Source: Eubacteriales bacterium (GTDB lineage Bacteria > Bacillota > Clostridia > Christensenellales > Aristaeellaceae). Taken from it: DNA of 34,118 bases. Made by a program: the position numbers and the translations under genes. The notes below the pieces were generated by a model. That model saw only the letters and a list, made by a program, of their open reading frames with translations. It was not told where the DNA came from and ran no database searches. Shown here piece by piece: positions 22,890 to 31,247 of the stretch (within the stretch, counting starts at the first letter, position 1; every line of letters begins with the position of its first letter). Location of the stretch: NCBI GenBank assembly GCA_028693055.1, contig JAQUWD010000044.1, positions 1-34,118 on the forward strand, given 5' to 3'.

Positions 22890-23114
22890 TTATTGCGCAT
22901 TAAAAATCTGTTTTGCAACCCCACCAGACTTGAACAGCGACAAGCACAGCAGCACGGTATAGCCAATACATGCCCAGATTGCCGCCACCACGTCCGTTTC
23001 CACCGCGATCGTGCGTACCAACACTGCGTAGATCGCCACACACACGATGATGAGAAACGCTTGAAAGCCCAACGCAAACAGCGATCGCAGATATTTTGCC
23101 TCATCTGTCCCCAC
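22890..23114 (-). pseudogene. VirB6/TrbL-family conjugation protein, C-terminal fragment
   Basis: The 74 residues look like the end of the VirB6-like protein of Tn1549-type elements: TDEAKYLRSLFALGFQAFLII, a second hydrophobic segment AAIWACIGYTVLLCLSLF and a GGVAKQIFNA end. Two membrane segments are visible. The normal protein is about 280-300 aa, so most is missing. Upstream the frame meets stop codons within 20 nt. No ribosome site fits the first Met. Confidence 0.75.
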
Positions 23115-23149
23115 TCGTGGTTCATCATGGTCGCCATTGGGATTCCATG

Positions 23150-23350
23150 TTTGACATGCCCATAAACATTACCAAGGAGTTTGCTCACCGCATTGATACC
23201 GCCGAGGAAGAAGCCTTCTTCACGGGCAATGGCACCGGCAAGCCGCTGTGAATTCTGGCTGCTACGGGCGTGACCGCCGCTAGCGCGACCGCCATCACGA
23301 TGGACGAGGTAGTGGATCCGGTGGTGTTCTTTGACGGCCTCGTATCCTGA
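23150..23350 (+). pseudogene. HK97-type phage major capsid protein remnant
   Basis: The plus-strand frame beginning before 23150 reads FDMPINITKEFAHRIDTAEEE, then AFFTGNGTGKPL, an in-frame TGA at 23249, and ILAATGVTAASATAITMDEV. This is a well-known block of HK97-fold major capsid proteins: the GTGKP(x)GIL segment and the SATAITMDE strand. Only about 55 residues remain. It is on the opposite strand to its neighbours, lies at the right edge of the conjugative-element region and has no start. It is too short and broken to be in any gene call. Confidence 0.65.
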
Positions 23351-23889
23351 GTTTGGTGAACGTTATCGCAGAATAAAAGCCCATCGTGGGCATAAGAAAT
23401 CATTGTCATTTGCCGAATGCTCCTGACCGCTATCAGGAGCATTCTGACCAAGCTGGCGCCTTACTCGCCTGACGGTTCCTTTCGCCCCGTCCTGTAGATC
23501 AAGCGAAGGTTCTTTCTAAGTCGCAGGGCTTGAGCTTTTGCGGCTTAGGGGTTATGTCATTATGGATGATTCGCTCCTGTTAGCCCATGCCCAATTTCCC
23601 TTTTGTTCTTTCCTCTACTTTGGCTGCCTTCTGACAGCCTGTTTGCTTTTCTATTTTTACGGCGGCTTGTCTCTCGGTTGCTTTAAACTCGATTCCTCCC
23701 ACTCACTCTATTATCGCTTTTTTCTCGTTGAGTGGATGTCTCATTTTATGGTAGCAGTCTAATTAACCTATCCAGTTGGCGAACACCCAATAACGCAAAA
23801 GCCCCGCGACTATCCGTCGCGGGGCGATTCCACCCACCGTCCCCTGCCCGCTAAAGCGGGCAGTCCGGGGCGCAGGGGCACTGCCCCTG
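23351..23889. other. Gene-free region between the element remnant and purA
   Basis: About 540 bp. A 10-bp inverted repeat ATGCTCCTGA/TCAGGAGCAT lies at 23417-23442 with no T-run. Pyrimidine-rich sequence follows at about 23570-23720. Beyond the purA terminator (23797-23825) two more hairpins sit at 23844-23863 (CTGCCCGC/GCGGGCAG) and 23872-23890 (GCAGGGGCA/TGCCCCTGC), the second overlapping the purA stop. The open frame at 23538-23762 has no ribosome site and resembles no protein. Confidence 0.5.
23797..23825 (-). terminator. Intrinsic terminator of purA
   Basis: GCCCCGCGAC and GTCGCGGGGC form a perfect 10-bp GC-rich stem with a TATCC-type loop. The minus strand continues as TTTTGCG. It lies about 65 bp past the purA stop. 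Confidence 0.85.
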
Positions 23890-25164
23890 CTAGCGGTAGA
23901 GCATTTCGCTGCGCTTGGGGCCGGTAGATACCATGTGAATGGGGGTTTCCAGTTGCTTTTCGATAAACTCTACATAGCTGCGGCAGTTTTCGGGAAGCTC
24001 GTTCCAGTTTGTAACGCCGCGTACACTGCAGTTCCAGCCGGGTAGCATGGTGTAAACGGGCTTGCAGCGCATAAGGACGGGGGTGTTGGGGAAGTCGGTG
24101 ATTTGTTTGCCGTCTACCTCATAGGCTGTGCAGACGGGAATTTGATCCAGATAGCCAAGCACGTCAAGGTTGGTAAGGACCGCTTCGGTTGCGCCCTGCA
24201 CCATGCAGCCGTAGCGGGAGGCAACAGCGTCAAACCAACCTACACGACGGGGACGGCCTGTGGTGGCTCCATACTCGCCAACATCGCCGCCGCGATCCCG
24301 AAGCTCCTTGGCAGCATCATCGAAAATCTCGGTGGTGAAGGGGCCTGCCCCTACGCAGCTGGAGTACGCCTTGGTAATGCAGAAAATATCCTTGTAAGCG
24401 GTAGGCGGCACGCCCGCGCCTACGGTGCCAAAACCGGCAAGCGGCGAGGAGGACGTGGTGTAGGGATAAATGCCGTGATCAGGATCGCGCAGGGTGCCCA
24501 GCTGTCCCTCCAAAAGTACGGTTTTGCCTTCCTTGAGCGCTTTGTGAAGGAATAGCGTGGTATCCATCACCATGGGACGGATACGCTCGCCTAGCTCCTT
24601 GATGTGTGCGATCAGCGCTTCCAGATCAATCGCCGACTTGTGGTATAGATTGCTGAGGGTGGCGTTCTTCTGCTCCACGGCGCTGGAAAGGCGGGCGCGT
24701 AGAATGCCATCGTCGTAAATCTGGCAGACCTGAATGCCAATTTTCAAATACTTGTCGCCGTAAAAGGGCGCAATGCCGCTTTTGGTGGAACCAAAGCTTG
24801 CTTTGCCAAGGCGTTCTTCCTCGAATTTGTCAAAGTCCACATGATAAGGCAGCATGACCTGCGCCCGATCGCTGATGTAAAGCTGCGGCTTGGGCACGCC
24901 CCGGGATACCACATTGTCATATTCCGCGAGTAGCTTTTCGATGTCTAGCGCTACGCCCGGCCCGATGATATTGGCGATATTTTGATGAAATACGCCGGAA
25001 GGCAGCAGATGCAGGGCAAACTTGCCATAGTCGTTGATGATGGTGTGGCCTGCGTTAGCGCCGCCCTGAAAGCGTACGACAACGTCGCTGTTTTCCGCCA
25101 GCACATCCGTTATTTTTCCCTTGCCTTCATCGCCCCAGTTAGCGCCTACGATACTACGGATCAT
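23890..25164 (-). CDS. purA: Adenylosuccinate synthetase
   Basis: This 424-aa enzyme joins IMP and aspartate with GTP to make adenylosuccinate, the first step from IMP to AMP. Visible signatures are the N-terminal GANWGDEGKGK GTP-binding loop with its catalytic Asp, GGANAGHT (His near residue 40), SGIAPFYGDKYLK, an LLEGQLGTLRDPDHGIYPYTT block and the C-terminal GRPRRVGWFD. Length is normal. The ATG follows AAGGGGG. It has its own strong promoter and a clear terminator, so it is a single-gene unit. No mutation of a key residue is seen. Confidence 0.97.
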   Translation of the reverse strand: MIRSIVGANWGDEGKGKITDVLAENSDVVVRFQGGANAGHTIINDYGKFALHLLPSGVFHQNIANIIGPGVALDIEKLLAEYDNVVSRGVPKPQLYISDRAQVMLPYHVDFDKFEEERLGKASFGSTKSGIAPFYGDKYLKIGIQVCQIYDDGILRARLSSAVEQKNATLSNLYHKSAIDLEALIAHIKELGERIRPMVMDTTLFLHKALKEGKTVLLEGQLGTLRDPDHGIYPYTTSSSPLAGFGTVGAGVPPTAYKDIFCITKAYSSCVGAGPFTTEIFDDAAKELRDRGGDVGEYGATTGRPRRVGWFDAVASRYGCMVQGATEAVLTNLDVLGYLDQIPVCTAYEVDGKQITDFPNTPVLMRCKPVYTMLPGWNCSVRGVTNWNELPENCRSYVEFIEKQLETPIHMVSTGPKRSEMLYR

Positions 25165-25215
25165 GAAGCTGATCCCCCTTCAAAGGTAAAATTGGGGCAT
25201 GAAACCCCACCCATC

Positions 25216-25244
25216 TTTATACTATACCATGTATAGAATGTCAA
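25216..25244 (-). promoter_or_regulatory. Sigma-A promoter of purA, with palindrome in its spacer
   Basis: On the minus strand, a perfect TTGACA, a 17-nt spacer and TATAAA lie about 50 nt before the purA ATG. The palindrome CTATAC-CAT-GTATAG at 25222-25236 sits inside the spacer. The -35 box is only 20 nt from the start codon of the divergent FMN-binding gene. Confidence 0.8.
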
Positions 25245-25264
25245 GCGAACAGGAGGAAACGTTC

Positions 25265-26410
25265 ATGGAAAAAAAGGAAATTTTACGGTCTGCGGTTGCG
25301 CTGATGATAGCGGCTTTTCTTGTGCTGCCAATACCGTCGGCGCTTTGTGAATCCTATCAGGACGGCGTTTATCAAGATTTGGCGCCGGGATACAACGACG
25401 ACGTCATTGTAACGGTCACCGTTAGAGACGGTAGAATAACAGAATTGTCCGCAAAAAACAGGAATGGCGAGGAGAGCGAGTATTTTAAAAAGGCCGAAGA
25501 GGGATTGCGTACAGCCATCGTTGAAAAGCAAGGAATAGACGGCGTAGAGGCGGTCAGTGGAGCGACCGGCACGTCGGAAAGTATATTGTCCGCTATGAAG
25601 GGGGTGCTGGAGCAGGCGGTTACCAAGGGGGATTTTGCGTCCGCAGGACCACAGTCCGCAGGATCGCAGTCCGCAGGATCGCAGTCCGCAGGTTCGCCAT
25701 CCGCAGGATCGCAGTCCGCAGGACCTAGACCTACGCTGAACCCGGAAAAAGCCGAAGTGTTTGTGGGGCTTGGCAGCGTGGCGAATTTTAGAAGCGGGCC
25801 GGGCAAGGACGAAAAGGAGGTTCCGGTTTATAGCTTTAACGTGACCATGGCAAGCATGGTATTCGATAAGGAGGGAAGAATACTGGATGCATTGGTGGAT
25901 ATTTACGAGGTGGCTACGCCGAATTACGATGGCGCCAGCATGCCCCGCTTCAGCGGCTGGCCAGATAAGGAGGGGTATAACGTCACCGATACGGCTACAG
26001 GTAAGGTGACGGGCGTAAGCGAAAACACCGTGGAAAGCCTGACGGAGGAAATCGCCGCATGGCGCACCAAGCGGGAGCGGGGAGCAGAATACGGAATGAA
26101 TCCCACAAACGAATGGTACCAGCAGATGAACGCCTACGAGCAGTGGATGATCGGCAAAACCACAGCAGAGCTTAGGCAGTGGTTTGAGAAATATACCAGT
26201 CCACGAAACGGCCGACCCATAAAGCTCACGTCCGATAACGAGGAAGATGTAAAAATCATCGAAAGCCTGAGCGATCAGGAAAAGCAGGAATTGACTGAGC
26301 TGACAGCTATGGCTACCATGAGCCTAAGCGACAGTCATGGCTGGATACTAGAAGCCATTGAAAAGGCGTATCAGAACCGTACGCCTGTGGATCAGGTGGA
26401 AATGGATTAA
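25265..26410 (+). CDS. Secreted FMN-binding domain protein
   Basis: This 381-aa exported protein has a signal peptide (basic MEKKEILR, hydrophobic AVALMIAAFLVLPI, cleavage near ALCES). The first FMN-binding-like domain (about 30-120) ends with the flavin-attachment motif SGATGTSESILSAM, in which a Thr is covalently linked to FMN in this family. A linker of six 5-residue repeats (about 126-155) separates it from a second domain (about 160-360) that includes WRTKRERGAEYGM and EWYQQMNAYEQWMIGKT. A long helical tail closes it. The ATG at 25265 follows AGGAGG. It is likely extracytoplasmic electron transfer; the partner is not in the window. Confidence 0.87.
   Translation: MEKKEILRSAVALMIAAFLVLPIPSALCESYQDGVYQDLAPGYNDDVIVTVTVRDGRITELSAKNRNGEESEYFKKAEEGLRTAIVEKQGIDGVEAVSGATGTSESILSAMKGVLEQAVTKGDFASAGPQSAGSQSAGSQSAGSPSAGSQSAGPRPTLNPEKAEVFVGLGSVANFRSGPGKDEKEVPVYSFNVTMASMVFDKEGRILDALVDIYEVATPNYDGASMPRFSGWPDKEGYNVTDTATGKVTGVSENTVESLTEEIAAWRTKRERGAEYGMNPTNEWYQQMNAYEQWMIGKTTAELRQWFEKYTSPRNGRPIKLTSDNEEDVKIIESLSDQEKQELTELTAMATMSLSDSHGWILEAIEKAYQNRTPVDQVEMD
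25640..25729 (+). repeat. 15-bp tandem repeat in the FMN-binding protein gene
   Basis: Six copies of a 15-bp unit (consensus TCCGCAGGATCGCAG) encode a Ser-Ala-Gly-Ser/Pro-Gln linker. Copies differ by a few bases. It can change length by slippage without breaking the frame. Confidence 0.8.
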
Positions 26411-26423
26411 AAACATAGGTTAA

Positions 26424-26458
26424 AACACAGCGCGAACGAAAAATCGTTCGCGCTGTTT
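26424..26458. terminator. Bidirectional terminator between FMN-binding and SH3 protein genes
   Basis: CAGCGCGAACGA and TCGTTCGCGCTG form a perfect 12-bp stem with AAAA in the loop. A TTT follows on the plus strand and TTTTA on the minus strand. The two genes converge here. Confidence 0.85.
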
Positions 26459-26469
26459 GATGAAACCTA

Positions 26470-29103
26470 TTATTTACATAGGGTAGGCCATTTTTGCTTG
26501 GCGTAGTTGTAAGCCGTGTCTGCCGCCGCGTTGTGCTGCGCCGTTACCGTTTCGTTGACGCTGTTGTGACCGGTAGAGTTGTAGAAGCGGACGCAGATGC
26601 AACCGTACATATTGTTGTTCTCGTAGAGCTTATTACCGTTGGGGAATTTCTGAGTGGATAAGCCGTCGCTAGCGCCGATGCCTTTAAAGCTGTGCGGCCA
26701 GCCGTAAATACTGACGGCATATACCTTGCCGTTCACGTTGAGCAACGCTGGGCGGCGGTCCCAGGCGCTGCCGATGCTGCTTACCCCGGTCAGCTTGCCG
26801 CTGAAATCGGGCCAAGTGTAGTTGGCGTTGTCGTTGGCGCTGTCCGCCACAATTTTAGCCAGCTCCTCGGTGGTAGGTCTGCGGTTGGGATAAGTAAACC
26901 CGGCTGCCTTGCACATGGTTGCCGTATCGTTTTCCGTATAGGTAACCGCATCGGGGTGATTGGTGCCGCCGGTACGATAGATGGTGAACACGTATCCGGT
27001 ATTGACGTCCAACACGGTGGCAAAGCTGGACTTGGGCCAGTAATTGCCCTGATTCGCTTCGGACCATGACGGCTTGGTAACACTGGTAATGGTTCCAAAA
27101 TCCGTAACAACCGTACCGGTGCTGCCGCTGCTGCCACTGCCACTACTTCCACTGCCGCTACTTCCGCTGCCGCCCGTAGACGAGGTGGTACCGTTGGAGA
27201 CTAGCTTTGCCTTTTCACATAAAAGAGGCCATGTCTGGGCGCCCATCACGCCGTCGGCGGTCACCTTCTGCGCTCGCTGGAAATTCTTAACCGCAGCCGC
27301 CGTGCCGCTGCCGTAGTTGCCATCTAAAGAGCCTGTATAATACCCCAGCACATACAGCGCCAGCTGCATGGCATAAACCCGCACATCGCCCACCCAAGTG
27401 CCGTCGTCATAGAACTTGTCGGTTACCGTGCTGTTCCATAGCTGCATTACATAGGTAGCCAGCGAGCTGTCGCTCATGATGCTGGAGCTTACATCCGAGT
27501 AAAGGCAGTTATAAAGGGTATTTTGATAATAGAGCTGACAATAGGTTACGTTGTCCGAGCCGGTATAGGTTCCTACCAGCAGCAGCACGGAGCCCATGGG
27601 CGCGGTAATCGTGCCGGAGCTTGGCCGGATAGAGGACGTAAACAGCGCGGTATTGGCGGATAGCGTTACAAACTTAGACGTGGTGGTAATGGTGCTGCTG
27701 CCTGAACCGCTGCTACCAGAGCCGCTGCCTCCCGAGGAGCTGATCACAGTAGCGCAATCGCCCCGTACATAACCGTTAACGCCGCTGGTGGTAGAAATGG
27801 GATACCACGTATACCCACCGGCTGTGGTAGCCGCTCCAGTCATGGAAACCTGTGTGCCAATAGCGAGAACCACGCCGGTCTTTGCGCCGTTTGGCGTCGC
27901 GCGCACACGGGTGCTGGTTTTGGTAATTTGAAGGGTGCCGGTCACAGTGCTCGTGCTCCCGCTGCTTGATCCGCCGGAGGAGGAGCCGCTAGCGCTGGTA
28001 TAGGCTCCCAAAATCCAGCCGGTGTTAATACCATAGGTTACCTTGTACCAAATAGCGCTGCCGGAACCGCTGGTGGCAGAGTACGCCATGGTAATGCCCT
28101 TGGGTACCATAGCCAGCCGAGCCGAGGAGGTTGAAGCGGATTTACGCAGGTTTACGCTGTCCGTGGTTACCAGCGTGCCGCTGGACCCACCGCTGGTATT
28201 GGAGCTGGTCACGCTGACATATGTGCCCATCAGCCAACCGTTTTGATTTCCGTAAATAACCTGATACCAAGTAACGCCGCCGGAAACGCTGGTATTATAG
28301 TAGGTCAGTATGGAATTAACGGGTACGCTAGCCAGCTTTGCAGAAGCCGACGAGGCAGATTTGCGTAGATTGACGGAAACCGTTGTTCTCAGCGTGCCGC
28401 TGGTACCCGCCGTGGTGGTGGTTCCAGTCGTGGTGCCGGTGGTTGTTCCCGTCGTCGTTCCTTTGCCAAGCGCCGTGGCGTATAATGCCGCCTGTGTCAG
28501 GGGGCCCGCGTCGCCATCCTTGGTTAGGCCGCTGGCACGCTGAAACTTGTATACAGCCGCGTCGGTTTCCTCGCCGTAGTTGCCGTCCAGTACTCCCGAA
28601 TAATACCCCAAGGTTTGCAGGGCCAGCTGAAGGCCATAGGTTCGTACATCGCCTACCAGCTCTAACGTCTTTTTCAAAGTGGTAAAGCTCGACGCCGCCC
28701 AAACGCTGTTCCTGATATAAGTCGTTACATCGGCGGAGTTCAACGTTACCACGTCCTGACGACGGACATGATAAATCTCATTATTGTAATAAACGCCGTA
28801 ATACTCCACGGAATCCACGGTATAGTAATCCTCGTTGACCAAAATCCATACCGTACCGGCGGAAACCGTCACCGTGGTGCCTGTACCATAGGTTTCACCC
28901 GTGAAAAAGACTGCCCCGGCTGTAGGCACCTGAATAAAAAACCGATTCGCGGACGGATATAGCGAGGACGCGCCCGTCCCCAAAGAGCCAGCGGCTAATG
29001 CCGACGGCACGGCTGAAAACGCCAGGCACAACACCACCGTAAGCGCCAAAATACGGCGCGCCGCCCCCCTGCGATTTATGTGTACGCGTTCCATTCCAGT
29101 CAT
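26470..29103 (-). CDS. Large secreted SH3 / peptidoglycan-binding-domain protein
   Basis: This 877-aa protein has a signal peptide (basic start with RRGAARR, hydrophobic ILALTVVLCLAFSAV, cleavage at ALAAG). It carries two PG_binding_1 domains (each LQLALQTLGYYSGVLDGNYG-type; about 145-205 and about 590-650), three bacterial SH3 domains between them (RTTVSVNLRKSAS, TTDSVNLRKSAS, ITKTSTRVRATPN) and Thr/Gly and Gly/Ser linkers. The C-terminal 200 residues include GHNSVNETVTAQHNAA. I do not see a clear peptidase motif such as NlpC/P60. The ATG at 29103 follows GGAGGT. Probably a cell-wall-bound protein. Confidence 0.87.
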   Translation of the reverse strand: MTGMERVHINRRGAARRILALTVVLCLAFSAVPSALAAGSLGTGASSLYPSANRFFIQVPTAGAVFFTGETYGTGTTVTVSAGTVWILVNEDYYTVDSVEYYGVYYNNEIYHVRRQDVVTLNSADVTTYIRNSVWAASSFTTLKKTLELVGDVRTYGLQLALQTLGYYSGVLDGNYGEETDAAVYKFQRASGLTKDGDAGPLTQAALYATALGKGTTTGTTTGTTTGTTTTAGTSGTLRTTVSVNLRKSASSASAKLASVPVNSILTYYNTSVSGGVTWYQVIYGNQNGWLMGTYVSVTSSNTSGGSSGTLVTTDSVNLRKSASTSSARLAMVPKGITMAYSATSGSGSAIWYKVTYGINTGWILGAYTSASGSSSGGSSSGSTSTVTGTLQITKTSTRVRATPNGAKTGVVLAIGTQVSMTGAATTAGGYTWYPISTTSGVNGYVRGDCATVISSSGGSGSGSSGSGSSTITTTSKFVTLSANTALFTSSIRPSSGTITAPMGSVLLLVGTYTGSDNVTYCQLYYQNTLYNCLYSDVSSSIMSDSSLATYVMQLWNSTVTDKFYDDGTWVGDVRVYAMQLALYVLGYYTGSLDGNYGSGTAAAVKNFQRAQKVTADGVMGAQTWPLLCEKAKLVSNGTTSSTGGSGSSGSGSSGSGSSGSTGTVVTDFGTITSVTKPSWSEANQGNYWPKSSFATVLDVNTGYVFTIYRTGGTNHPDAVTYTENDTATMCKAAGFTYPNRRPTTEELAKIVADSANDNANYTWPDFSGKLTGVSSIGSAWDRRPALLNVNGKVYAVSIYGWPHSFKGIGASDGLSTQKFPNGNKLYENNNMYGCICVRFYNSTGHNSVNETVTAQHNAAADTAYNYAKQKWPTLCK

Positions 29104-29181
29104 ACTGCCAACCTCCGTATTCTTGCCCGTCCTGTAAAGAGTCTCGCTTATACAACGCCATTCTTCCTCTTTAACATGCAT

Positions 29182-29210
29182 ATAATATTACAAATTTATT
29201 ACACTGTCAA
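29182..29210 (-). promoter_or_regulatory. Sigma-A promoter of the SH3/PG-binding gene
   Basis: On the minus strand, TTGACA, a 17-nt spacer and TATTAT lie about 80 nt before the ATG. The leader is long enough to hold control elements but none is recognised. Confidence 0.75.
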
Positions 29211-29304
29211 TGCTTTTTCTTCATTTTTAACACATTTGCTTTCCATTTTTGTAAAAGACGGGTAGCTTTCCTTCACAATTGACGCCGCTACCCCTTAGGT
29301 TACG

Positions 29305-29333
29305 TTGACAAAGCTGAACCGCCATGCTATTCT
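29305..29333 (+). promoter_or_regulatory. Sigma-A promoter of the DUF6020 gene
   Basis: TTGACA, a 17-nt spacer and TATTCT lie about 40 nt before the ATG at 29373. Together with the divergent promoter at 29182-29210 it fills the 270-bp gap. Confidence 0.75.
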
Positions 29334-29372
29334 TCCCATGGATTCACTGATGTATATCAAAGGAGAAAAGCC

Positions 29373-31247
29373 ATGGAGAATTCAATTGGCGAGCTGCGCA
29401 GCCGTCTGCAAAAGCCAGCTGCCATCATCCTGTGGTTTCTGGCAGCGCTCTTGTGCACCAAAGCCTTTGTAATCAACCCCGAGCTTTACGCAGGAAAAAG
29501 CGCCGTCCCAGCCGCTACCACCGATTACGTATGGAGCTTTGTCGGGCTATGTCTGACCGGTCTTTTTTATCTTACGTTCACCGTCAGGCGCTACCGGCCC
29601 AAAGCTGGAGAGCTTCTTTTGGGGCTGCTATTCGGGGTGGCAAATTATTTCGGAACCACTCTTTTCGCCTATGACTCCTGGGCTTTTCTGGGTACTACCG
29701 TTTCTTGGCCTCAGGCGGCGTTTAAATGTCTGGGGCAGGGGTTTACCATGATAGCCGCCCTTACCTTGATCACTGGGACGCTTAGCGACGGCGTTTTGAG
29801 GCGAAAAGGCCATATACCGTTTCTTCCTCCGCAACTAAGGCGGCTTCGCACCTTATACGGCGCTCACACCGTCGGTACGACGATGGTCGTACTCCTGCTC
29901 TGCTGGCTCCCCTACCTAATCGCTTATTTCCCCGGAACCCCGAATTATGACATTGCGCAGATGATGGAGCAATTTTTTGGTTTAGCGCCTATGACGACTT
30001 GGCATGGCGTGTTCCTTACGTGGCTCTTGGGCGGACTGGTAACGATCGGGCGCGCCCTTGGAAGCGACAATATCGGCGCCGCTCTGTTCACTTTGCTACA
30101 GGTGCTTGTGTTGGCTTCGGTCTGCGGCTTCAATCAAAGGGCGCTAAAGCAGCTTGGGCTTCGCCCCCTCTGGCAGCTATTCGCCTTAGCATTTTTCGCA
30201 ATAACGCCCTTCTTTGGCTTTTATGCCGAAATGATCTGTAAGGATACCCTTTATTCCGCTCTATTGCTTTTGTTTACGCTACAAACGCTTCACGTGGTAC
30301 GGGAACGAAACGGCTTAACCCCAAAAGCGCTACTCTTTTATGGTCTGTCCGGGCTGTTCTGCTTTCTATTGCGCAACAACGGGCTATATGTTGTCGCACC
30401 GGTTGCGCTATGCGTTATCCTCTTTGGCCTCAAGGGCAAAGAGCGGCTCAAGGTTGGCGCTGCATTGGGGAGTGCAATCGCCGTGGCGCTTTTCTTCACG
30501 CATGTGGTGATTCCCGGCGCGGGAATCACAGACACCACCGCCTCCGGTCTATATTCCGTGTGCTTTCAGCAAACCGCTCGGGTAGCGCGGGACCATTATG
30601 ACGAGCTGACCCCGGAAGAACGGACAGCCATCGACGAAATTTTAGATTTGGAGCAGATCCGCTATATCTACGAGCCTTGGATTTCCGACCCGGTGAAATA
30701 TACCTTTCGACAATTTGGTCAGGGAGTGGAGACGGAAAAAGCCGCTCTCGCCAATTATCGGAAGCTTTGGCTTGAGCAGCTTCAAAAATATCCTCAGACC
30801 TATTTGGAAGCGTTTATGGCAGGCAATAACGGCTACTATGCCTTTACGCCTATGTATGAGGGCATGACCTACAGCCAGCAGGCGGGGGCGCGTATTGTCC
30901 TCTATCCCTATACCTTTGAGGGGGAGGGGCAGTTTCAGCCGGTTCAGCTTGAGGCGTTGGATCCCCTGCGTCGCCTTTTAAGCTCATGGGCTCAACGCTG
31001 GCGCACCTTTCCTATGCTGGCCATGCTGTATGTCATTCCCTTCTATACTTGGCAATTGATCGGAGGCGGTCTGGCGCTTTGCCATCAAAAGCGTTGGCGG
31101 GAGCTGATCGTCTATCTGCCGGCGCTTCTTAGCTTTGGCGTGTGTTTACTGTCCCCCGCCAACGATTATTTCCGTTACTATCTGCCCATCGTCATGTCCA
31201 CGCCGTTACTACTAACGCTCAGCTCCGCCCCCGACCCACGTTCATAA
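29373..31247 (+). CDS. DUF6020-family multi-pass membrane protein
   Basis: This 624-aa protein has about a dozen hydrophobic segments and fits the DUF6020 family. Key local blocks are FPGTPNYDIAQMMEQFFG (after a membrane segment), TTWHGVFLTWLLGG, FYAEMICKDTLYSALLLLFTLQ and NNGLYVVAPV. The pattern (membrane helices and a long extracytoplasmic loop at about 385-535 holding QQTARVARDH and YEPWISDPVKY) resembles GT-C-type glycosyltransferases. The activity is not known. The ATG follows AAAGGAG. Its stop touches the end of the convergent VWA gene. Confidence 0.8.
   Translation: MENSIGELRSRLQKPAAIILWFLAALLCTKAFVINPELYAGKSAVPAATTDYVWSFVGLCLTGLFYLTFTVRRYRPKAGELLLGLLFGVANYFGTTLFAYDSWAFLGTTVSWPQAAFKCLGQGFTMIAALTLITGTLSDGVLRRKGHIPFLPPQLRRLRTLYGAHTVGTTMVVLLLCWLPYLIAYFPGTPNYDIAQMMEQFFGLAPMTTWHGVFLTWLLGGLVTIGRALGSDNIGAALFTLLQVLVLASVCGFNQRALKQLGLRPLWQLFALAFFAITPFFGFYAEMICKDTLYSALLLLFTLQTLHVVRERNGLTPKALLFYGLSGLFCFLLRNNGLYVVAPVALCVILFGLKGKERLKVGAALGSAIAVALFFTHVVIPGAGITDTTASGLYSVCFQQTARVARDHYDELTPEERTAIDEILDLEQIRYIYEPWISDPVKYTFRQFGQGVETEKAALANYRKLWLEQLQKYPQTYLEAFMAGNNGYYAFTPMYEGMTYSQQAGARIVLYPYTFEGEGQFQPVQLEALDPLRRLLSSWAQRWRTFPMLAMLYVIPFYTWQLIGGGLALCHQKRWRELIVYLPALLSFGVCLLSPANDYFRYYLPIVMSTPLLLTLSSAPDPRS

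Noticed and set aside
23538-23762. 74-aa membrane-like open frame
   Set aside because: No ribosome site, pyrimidine-rich DNA, no family resemblance.
25640-25729. Possible CRISPR-like array
   Set aside because: Units are 15 bp with no spacers and lie in frame in a coding gene.
28043-28543. Plus-strand open frames with Val/Pro-rich protein
   Set aside because: They are shadows of the Gly/Ser/Thr linkers in the minus-strand SH3 gene.
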